From positions 2,356,001 to 2,420,000 of the forward strand of contig NZ_CP036423.1 of assembly GCF_009910365.1 (NCBI RefSeq): a stretch of 64,000 nucleotides of DNA. The letters are read 5' to 3'. A program made the translations under genes and the position numbers. Position 1 is the stretch's first letter. Each line of letters begins with the position of its first letter. Below are positions 56,876 to 64,000 of this stretch, one piece after another. The notes below the pieces were generated by a model. That model had not been told where the DNA came from, made no database searches, and was given only the letters and a program-made list of their open reading frames with translations. Source of the DNA: Aequoribacter fuscus. GTDB taxonomy: Bacteria > Pseudomonadota > Gammaproteobacteria > Pseudomonadales > Halieaceae.

Positions 56876-57970
56876 CTACGCCTTATGAGCGCTGGCCAAA
56901 TATTCCTCCGACTGCATTTCCTGCAAGCGAGAATACGTTCGGTCGAACTCAAAACTTAATCGTGACCCTCGATACAATTCGAGCAAAGGCGCTTGTGCAC
57001 TGAGAATGAGCTTCACACCCCGATCATAAAATTCGTCCACCAAATTGATAAATCGCCGCGCCTGATCATCGTTCGAGCCGCTGAACACCGGGACCTGCTG
57101 CAGCAGCACAGTGTGGTAAACCCGCGACAGCTCAATGTAATCGTTTTGCGACCTCGGACCATCGCAAAGCGCAGCAAAATCAAACCAGACGACATCATCC
57201 GCCACTGCGTTCGCCTGTAACTGCCTATTGTTGACTTCAATAAAACACTGCGTAATCTCAGCCTGAGGCACTAAAGATTGAAACATAGTCCGCAACGCCT
57301 CGGCGGCTACTTCGTTATGTGGCGTGTGATACAAGGGCAAGGTTTGTAACGTACGGAGCCTGTAGTCAACACCCGAGTCCAGATTAAAGACCTGCGTATA
57401 GCGTTGCAACATGCCAATTGCGGGCAAAAACCGCTGGCGCTGCAAACCATCCTTGTACAAATTTTCAGGTACGATATTGGAGGTAGCCACCAAGGTAATA
57501 CCTCGTTCAAACAGGGCCTCCATCAAGCCCCCTAGAATCATCGCATCACCAATATCCGTGACAAAAAACTCGTCAAAACAAAGCACTGTTGCTTGCGCTG
57601 CAATACCATCGGCGACTGCCAACAAAGGGTTCTTCTCGCCCTGCAAGCGACGCAAATCGCTGTGCACTCGATACATGAAACGGTGAAAATGCACTCGCAG
57701 AACCAAGTCTGACGGCAACGCATCAGTGAAAAGATCGAGCAGATGTGTTTTTCCACGCCCGACGCCACCCCAAAAATAGAGACCCACCTCGGGTTCGCGC
57801 TTGCGCTTCCAGCTGAAAATCGAGCGTTTACGCTGCGCTCTCGCCAACACCCGATGGTACAAATCATCGAGCAGAGCGGCCGCCTCAGCCTGAGCTTGAT
57901 CAGGCATGAGCAAGCCCGATGCCAGCTGCTGCTGATATCGCGCTAATGGACTTGTGCCCGCCTCGCTCAT
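56876..57970 (-). CDS. zapE: Cell division ATPase ZapE (AFG1-like)
   Basis: This 364-residue AAA-type ATPase binds FtsZ during constriction. Walker A is WGGVGRGKT (67-75), Walker B is CFDEFFVTD, and MYRVHSDLRRL, TSNIVPENLYKDGLQR and YDRGVKLILSA are family segments. It is divergent from the YhcB/ZapG gene, which in E. coli is also its neighbour. Confidence 0.95.
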   Translation of the reverse strand: MSEAGTSPLARYQQQLASGLLMPDQAQAEAAALLDDLYHRVLARAQRKRSIFSWKRKREPEVGLYFWGGVGRGKTHLLDLFTDALPSDLVLRVHFHRFMYRVHSDLRRLQGEKNPLLAVADGIAAQATVLCFDEFFVTDIGDAMILGGLMEALFERGITLVATSNIVPENLYKDGLQRQRFLPAIGMLQRYTQVFNLDSGVDYRLRTLQTLPLYHTPHNEVAAEALRTMFQSLVPQAEITQCFIEVNNRQLQANAVADDVVWFDFAALCDGPRSQNDYIELSRVYHTVLLQQVPVFSGSNDDQARRFINLVDEFYDRGVKLILSAQAPLLELYRGSRLSFEFDRTYSRLQEMQSEEYLASAHKA

Positions 57971-58101
57971 CGTGGATTCACCTCTTCAATTTCGCGCTGA
58001 ACTCTAGCGGTCTAGATCAAAAGTCGCAAGTAATGCACAGGATAAATCGTACAGCTACCGCCAGTTTCAGGCTATACTAGTCTCAAGAAGAGGATTTTAA
58101 C

Positions 58102-58563
58102 GTGATCGAACTGACATCTGTGACACTGCTCATTGCCGGCCTATTAATCGCGGCGGTGGCATTTTTAGGCGGCTGGTTACTTGGACAACGCGGCGTCGCG
58201 ACCAACGACTCGCGCGAGCAAGAGCTTGAAGAAACTATCAGCGTACTCAAACACAAACACGAGCAGTATCAACACAGTGTCCACACACACTTCGCACAGA
58301 CCGCAGAGCTGGTGGGCCAATTGACGCAAGACTACCGAAAAGTCTACGAACACCTGTCTGAAGGCGCAGCGACCTTGTGCGACCAAAACCAGTTACCACA
58401 AACCCTAGTGCAGGCCATCGAGGCCGATCAGAACCGTGAAATTGACCCCAACCAAACACGGGCCCCGCTGGACTATGCACCCAAATCGTCACCCGATGAG
58501 CCTGGCATGCTAAACGAGCGCTACGGCTTAGAGACGCCAGCGTTCAAGGAGCAGCGACATTAA
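58102..58563 (+). CDS. zapG: YhcB/ZapG family (DUF1043) envelope protein
   Basis: This 153-residue protein has one N-terminal membrane helix (about 5-27), a coiled coil (about 38-75) and the conserved TAELVGQLTQDYRKVYEHLS segment, followed by an acidic disordered tail. E. coli YhcB (ZapG/LapD) links envelope growth with division. The GTG start follows AAGAGGA; a TATACT -10-like box lies about 30 bases upstream. Its stop overlaps the convergent Nif3-like gene by four bases. Confidence 0.88.
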   Translation: MIELTSVTLLIAGLLIAAVAFLGGWLLGQRGVATNDSREQELEETISVLKHKHEQYQHSVHTHFAQTAELVGQLTQDYRKVYEHLSEGAATLCDQNQLPQTLVQAIEADQNREIDPNQTRAPLDYAPKSSPDEPGMLNERYGLETPAFKEQRH

Positions 58564-59324
58564 GCTGGGTTTGGAATATCGATAAACCGATGCTCCAACC
58601 CAAATTCACGCTCAAGCCATGCACCTACGGCCTGCACACCGCCGCGTTCGGTTGCGTGATGCCCTGCTGCAAAGTAATGGATTGTTTGCTCGCGCGCTGA
58701 GTGTGTTGTTTTCTCTGAAATCTCACCGCTAATGTAAGCGTCCAAGCCAAGCACCGCAGCTTGATCAATAAAACCCTGCGCGCCGCCCGTGCACCACCCA
58801 AAACGCTGCACCAAGGCGTCGTCAGCCGCCACCCAAACACAGGATCGGTCCAGGGCGAGCTCAATCCCTCGGTGCAATACCTGAGCCTCACATGGCTGCT
58901 CAAACACACCCTGCCATATCGGTTGATCAACACTGCCGGGGGACACTGTAAACGGCGGCAAATAGTCCTGAAGGCAGCAACCTAGCGTCGTATTATTTCC
59001 CAGCTCAAAGTGGTAATCTAACGGCAAGTGGTAAGCCAGCATATTCAGGTCGGCCGCTAACAAGGCCGCCAAACGCTGTCGCTTCATACCCACTACCGGC
59101 TCAAATTCACCTTTCCAAAAATACCCATGGTGCACCAGCAAGGCATCTGCCTGCCAAGCAATGGCCTCATCAATGGCAGCTTGGCATGCTGTAACGGCTG
59201 TGGCGACACGCTGGATGTTCGGCCGCCCCTCTACCTGTAAACCATTAGGACAATAATCCGATATCGATTTCGCGCTTAACAATTCATCCAAAGCGGCTAC
59301 CAGTGCAGCTCGTTCGATAGACAT
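58560..59324 (-). CDS. Nif3-like dinuclear metal-centre protein (YbgI family)
   Basis: This 254-residue protein has DYCPNGLQVEG near residue 25, ALLVHHGYFWKGE with the metal His pair, MLAYHLPLDYH, and the terminal HYFAAGHHATERGG, all parts of the Nif3/YbgI hexameric metal site. The family's function remains uncertain; GTP cyclohydrolase I type 2 annotations are common but poorly supported. It is divergent from degS. Confidence 0.92.
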   Translation of the reverse strand: MSIERAALVAALDELLSAKSISDYCPNGLQVEGRPNIQRVATAVTACQAAIDEAIAWQADALLVHHGYFWKGEFEPVVGMKRQRLAALLAADLNMLAYHLPLDYHFELGNNTTLGCCLQDYLPPFTVSPGSVDQPIWQGVFEQPCEAQVLHRGIELALDRSCVWVAADDALVQRFGWCTGGAQGFIDQAAVLGLDAYISGEISEKTTHSAREQTIHYFAAGHHATERGGVQAVGAWLEREFGLEHRFIDIPNPA

Positions 59325-59379
59325 ATGAACTCTCCAATCAGATTGCGTATACTGAGCGCATTACATTGGGTAAAAAACT

Positions 59380-60480
59380 ATGCAACGCATTTTGTCACAA
59401 TGGCTGTGGCCATCAATAGCTGGGCTTGCGATTGCACTGCTGGTGCTAGAGTATACCGGTTGGCGCTCCAACAGTCCGCAACCCGCCGAGCGGATGACCA
59501 GTTACGCCACAGCCGTCGCAACAGCGACACCCTCTGTCGTCAACATTTACACCGCCAAGGTCGTGAATGAGGCGCCCAGTCAGAGAAACAACCGCTTCAA
59601 TCAACTTAACCGCGGCTCCAACCAACAGCGCGTCGAGCGCTCGCTCGGATCGGGCGTCATACTCTCAGAAGACGGTATTATCTTAACGAATCGTCACGTC
59701 ATTGCCGGCGCGGACGCCATACAAGTTTTACTCAATGACAATCGCAACGCGCGCGCCGAAATACTGGGAGCTGACCCAGCCACCGACCTCGCCGTACTCA
59801 AGATAGACCTAGATCATTTAAGCCCCGCTATCATTGGCGACTCAAACGCAGCCCGTGTGGGCGATGTCGTCCTCGCCATTGGCAACCCGCTGGGCTTTGG
59901 CAGCTCAGTGACGCAAGGCATCATTTCTGCCTTGGGGCGCTATGGATTCCAAGGTGGTGCTTATTATGAAGATTACATCCAAACCGACGCCACGATTCAC
60001 ATGGGGAACTCGGGCGGGGCGCTGATCAATACCAAAGGTGAACTGTTGGGCATCAATTCCCTGATTTACACTGGCGGTAATACCGCTAATGCCAGTGCGG
60101 GCATTGGAATAAGTCTCGCCGTCCCGATCAATCTTGCGACGTTTGTGGCGCAGGACCTCATTGACTACGGCCAAGTCATTCGCGGCTGGATGGGTGTTAG
60201 CGTACAACCCTTCATCCCAGACACAAGTCAACCCAACGTCGGTGCCTTGCTGGTGACTCAGACAGTCGCGAATGGTCCCGCCGATCGGGCCGGAATAAAA
60301 CCCGGCGATATTATTACCGCCATTAACGACGAGCCGGTGACCGATGGACGCATTGCCATGCACCGCATCGCGTTATTGCGCCCCGGAGATATCATCAGCG
60401 TGACGCTGGTGGACGAGAGTGACAACACACAAAATCTGAACGTGGTGCTTGGCTCGCTCCAGCAAGCACCTCAAAGCTGA
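59380..60480 (+). CDS. degS: DegS/AlgW-type periplasmic serine protease
   Basis: This 366-residue protein has an N-terminal membrane anchor (about 9-27), a trypsin-like domain with His106 (NRHVIAG), Asp136 (ATDLAVL) and Ser211 (GNSGGAL), and one PDZ domain (about 265-360). This single-PDZ, anchored form senses misfolded outer-membrane proteins and cuts the anti-sigma factor RseA/MucA. Its last ten bases overlap the 3' end of convergent hisD. Confidence 0.94.
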   Translation: MQRILSQWLWPSIAGLAIALLVLEYTGWRSNSPQPAERMTSYATAVATATPSVVNIYTAKVVNEAPSQRNNRFNQLNRGSNQQRVERSLGSGVILSEDGIILTNRHVIAGADAIQVLLNDNRNARAEILGADPATDLAVLKIDLDHLSPAIIGDSNAARVGDVVLAIGNPLGFGSSVTQGIISALGRYGFQGGAYYEDYIQTDATIHMGNSGGALINTKGELLGINSLIYTGGNTANASAGIGISLAVPINLATFVAQDLIDYGQVIRGWMGVSVQPFIPDTSQPNVGALLVTQTVANGPADRAGIKPGDIITAINDEPVTDGRIAMHRIALLRPGDIISVTLVDESDNTQNLNVVLGSLQQAPQS

Positions 60481-61790
60481 GGGGGCTCGTCTCCCTTAAA
60501 GCGCATTTCTGCACTCCGTGCATGGGCCGTCAGGCCCTCGGCACGCGCGAGCATGGAAGTACACTCACCTAAGCGCTGACCAGCGTGGGCCGCGACTTTG
60601 ATAATCGATGAGCGCTTCTCAAAGTCGTATACGCCAAGGGGCGAGCTAAAGCGTGCCGTGCCGGAGGTCGGCAGCACGTGATTCGGCCCCGCACAGTAGT
60701 CACCCAGTGATTCCGTCGCATAGGCGCCTAAAAAGACAGCGCCAGCATGCTTGATCTCTTCCAGCAAGGCCTCAGGATCCGCTACCGCCAGCTCCAGATG
60801 CTCAGGTGCTAGGCGGTTGCTCACAGCGGCGGCATCTGCCAAATCCCTCGTCGCAATCAGCGCACTGCGCCCCTCCAGTGCGGCAGCAATAATTGCCTGA
60901 CGCTCCAGGGTTGGCAGTAGGCGAGCAATACTGCCCTGTACTTGCTCCAAAAATTGAGTATCAGGACATAACACCAGCGCTTGGGCCATTTCGTCGTGTT
61001 CACACTGCGCGAACATGTCCATGGCGATCCAGTCTGGATCAACGCTACCGTCAGTAATGATCAACACCTCTGATGGCCCCGCGATCATATCGATACCCAC
61101 TTGCCCGTAGACTGCTCGCTTAGCCGCAGCAACGTAGGCATTACCAGGGCCCACGATCTTATCGACCGCTTGAATACTCTCGGTGCCATACGCCAACGCG
61201 GCCACGGCTTGTGCACCACCTATCGTGATGACCTCGTCGACACCCGCCAAATAGGCAGCTGCAAGGACCCAATCGTTAATTTCGCCTCTCGGCGACGGCG
61301 ACACCATCACTATACGCTCAACACCGGCCACTTTTGCCGGAATGGTGTTCATTAACACCGAGGAGGGGTACGAGGCCTTTCCACCTGGCACATACACGCC
61401 GACAGAGTCCAGCGGCGATACGCGCTGACCCAGGGTGTTACCCAGAGCATCGGTAACACGCCAACTGTCTTGCTTTTGATGCTGATGAAACCACTCGATG
61501 CGCTGGGCTGCCAGAGATAGCTGCTCGTAGCCCCCCTCAGGTAGTCGAGCAACCGCCGCTTGTAGCTCATCAATGGAAACCCGCAATTCCTCGATAGACT
61601 CGATCTCGCGAGCATCAAATTTCCGAGTTAACTCTACGACTGCGGCATCCCCCGCAGAGCGCACTTTGCCGATAATGGCATCCGTGGCCTCAATGACGCT
61701 CTGATTCAAGGCGCCTTGAGCATCACAGATCGCCGCGAGCCGCGCATCAAAATCGGCGTCTGTCGTTGCAAGTTGTCGAATTCTAGTCAC
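60471..61790 (-). CDS. hisD: Histidinol dehydrogenase
   Basis: This 439-residue zinc enzyme oxidises histidinol to histidine. [45 protein letters not shown], the zinc-site QCEHD and [13 protein letters not shown] are all present. It overlaps hisG by eight bases. The hisC gene that often follows hisD in Pseudomonas relatives is absent here. Confidence 0.98.
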   Translation of the reverse strand: MTRIRQLATTDADFDARLAAICDAQGALNQSVIEATDAIIGKVRSAGDAAVVELTRKFDAREIESIEELRVSIDELQAAVARLPEGGYEQLSLAAQRIEWFHQHQKQDSWRVTDALGNTLGQRVSPLDSVGVYVPGGKASYPSSVLMNTIPAKVAGVERIVMVSPSPRGEINDWVLAAAYLAGVDEVITIGGAQAVAALAYGTESIQAVDKIVGPGNAYVAAAKRAVYGQVGIDMIAGPSEVLIITDGSVDPDWIAMDMFAQCEHDEMAQALVLCPDTQFLEQVQGSIARLLPTLERQAIIAAALEGRSALIATRDLADAAAVSNRLAPEHLELAVADPEALLEEIKHAGAVFLGAYATESLGDYCAGPNHVLPTSGTARFSSPLGVYDFEKRSSIIKVAAHAGQRLGECTSMLARAEGLTAHARSAEMRFKGDEPPQL

Positions 61791-62421
61791 AGCCTACCTC
61801 GCTAGGAAGCGCCTCTTTCAGGCGATCGATCAAACCACTCACTTGCGCATGGTGCGAGCGCATAGCCGCTTTGTTTACGATCAGCCGCGAACTGATATCG
61901 GCAATGGTCTCTTTCGGAGCCATCCCGTTAGCGCGTAAGGTATTGCCGGTATCGACAATATCCACAATCTCGTCGGCTAAATTCATTAGGGGCGCCAATT
62001 CCATCGCACCATACAACTTTATCAGTTCAACCTGCACTCCGCGCTCAGCGTAAAAATTCCGCGCCACATTCACGAACTTAGTGGCCACTCGCAGCTTTCC
62101 ATTAGCGGGTTTGGCGTCAAGAGCGGAGGCAGTCATTAATCGGCATTTGGCGATACCCAGATCCAGTGGTTCGTAAACGCCTTCCGCGCCGTGCTCAAGC
62201 AAGACATCTTTGCCGACCACGCCTACTTGCGCCGCGCCATAGCGAACGTAGGTCGGCACGTCAGTTCCGCGAATAACCACCAGAGAAACTCCAGCCATAG
62301 TCGTCGGGAAAATTAATTTGCGGCTACTGTGCACGTCTTCTAGCGGCTCAATGCCTGCGTGCGCCAACAGAGGCAGCGTCTCTTTCAGGATTCGGCCCTT
62401 GGTGAGCGCGATAGTCAGCAT
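61783..62421 (-). CDS. hisG: ATP phosphoribosyltransferase, short form
   Basis: This 212-residue catalytic subunit of the short HisG type lacks the C-terminal regulatory ACT domain and needs HisZ for activity in known cases. [37 protein letters not shown] and [17 protein letters not shown] are diagnostic. HisZ is not in the window. It starts 12 bases after murA. Confidence 0.96.
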   Translation of the reverse strand: MLTIALTKGRILKETLPLLAHAGIEPLEDVHSSRKLIFPTTMAGVSLVVIRGTDVPTYVRYGAAQVGVVGKDVLLEHGAEGVYEPLDLGIAKCRLMTASALDAKPANGKLRVATKFVNVARNFYAERGVQVELIKLYGAMELAPLMNLADEIVDIVDTGNTLRANGMAPKETIADISSRLIVNKAAMRSHHAQVSGLIDRLKEALPSEVGCD

Positions 62422-62433
62422 GATACTTCCTTG

Positions 62434-63723
<1,290 letters not shown>

Positions 63724-63957
63724 TCACGCCTCAGCCTCAGCTGGCGTTTTGGCCCGAATATTAACCGCATGAATGGTTCCGGCAGCAATTAAGTCCGCAA
63801 CTACCGCGTAGACCAACTGTTGACGCTTCACCGCTCGCAAACCTTCAAACTCAGCACCCACCGCATGAATGGTGTAATGGCCACCCTGTTCCGTGACCGT
63901 TACATCGCACTCTGGCAGACCCGCCGCCACAATATCTTCTAAAGTCTGAGCATCCAC
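63724..63957 (-). CDS. ibaG: BolA family protein IbaG/YrbA
   Basis: This 77-residue protein is read from GTG 63957, chosen because AGAGGGG lies seven bases upstream; an ATG at 63993 would overlap the preceding frame's end. HYTIHAVGAEFEGL, AVKRQQLVYAVVADLI and IHAVNIRAKTP match IbaG. BolA proteins handle iron-sulfur clusters with monothiol glutaredoxins. Position before murA is conserved with the mla operon in E. coli. Confidence 0.92.
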   Translation of the reverse strand: MDAQTLEDIVAAGLPECDVTVTEQGGHYTIHAVGAEFEGLRAVKRQQLVYAVVADLIAAGTIHAVNIRAKTPAEAEA

Positions 63958-63961
63958 AGAG

Positions 63962-64000
63962 CTACCCCTCTTTACCCCAGTTGTCGATAACACTTTGAAC
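63962..64000 (-). CDS. C-terminal end of an upstream gene (cut by window edge)
   Basis: Thirteen codons on the minus strand, ending VQSVIDNWGKEG and a TAG stop, lie just ahead of the ibaG ribosome site. In relatives the gene before ibaG is mlaB or mlaC of the phospholipid transport operon, but too little sequence is present to identify it. Confidence 0.4.
   Translation of the reverse strand, partial: VQSVIDNWGKEG

Overview
The window is a stretch of gammaproteobacterial chromosome. It is dense, almost entirely housekeeping, and contains no phage, insertion sequence, CRISPR array or tRNA gene that I can see. Gene order resembles the Pseudomonas, Oceanospirillum and Cellvibrio side of the class: pilA-pilBCD-coaE, a complete dcw cluster from mraZ to ftsZ followed by lpxC and secA, rsmI/lpoA-yraN-diaA-dolP, rplM-rpsI-pet-sspAB, and degS next to hisD-hisG-murA-ibaG. 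A TonB-dependent receptor, Lol-type lipoproteins, LpxC and a MurE with the DNPR motif of meso-diaminopimelate enzymes point to an aerobic Gram-negative bacterium, probably aquatic or marine.

Left part (1-19.8 kb). A truncated gspC and a beta-carbonic anhydrase lie on the minus strand. A TPP riboswitch then heads a five-gene plus-strand thiamine uptake operon: TonB receptor, YkoF-like protein, PnuT permease, thiamine kinase-like protein and a PanE-like ketopantoate reductase. Facing it is a minus-strand operon of ampD, ampE, an FHA-like sigma-54 activator and a membrane-anchored Ser/Thr-type kinase. This is the most unusual gene set here and looks like a signalling module tied to peptidoglycan recycling. 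Next come nadC, rraA with an acyl-CoA dehydrogenase, a LysR regulator, ugd and malate synthase G. A 570-base gap holds the terminator of pilA.

Middle part (19.3-47.1 kb). pilA diverges from pilB-pilC-pilD-coaE. The minus strand then carries one long cell-envelope block: mraZ-rsmH-ftsL-ftsI-murE-murF-mraY-murD-ftsW-murG-murC-ddlB-ftsQ-ftsA-ftsZ-lpxC-(secreted protein)-secA-argJ-mutT. It starts from a strong promoter followed by four 10-bp TGG repeats that look like a MraZ operator. The small secreted protein sits exactly where E. coli has secM. A 9-bp stem lies between its stop codon and the secA ribosome binding site, so a SecM-like control of secA is plausible.

Right part (47.2-64 kb). This holds RNase P RNA, rsmI, the lpoA-yraN-diaA-dolP operon, sspB-sspA, a Rieske protein followed by a single-gene fusion of cytochrome b and cytochrome c1, rpsI-rplM with a clear promoter and terminator, zapE, a YhcB/ZapG homologue, a Nif3-like protein, degS, and hisD-hisG-murA-ibaG running off the right edge. 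All functions are assigned from motifs, length and gene order read by eye; no database search was run.
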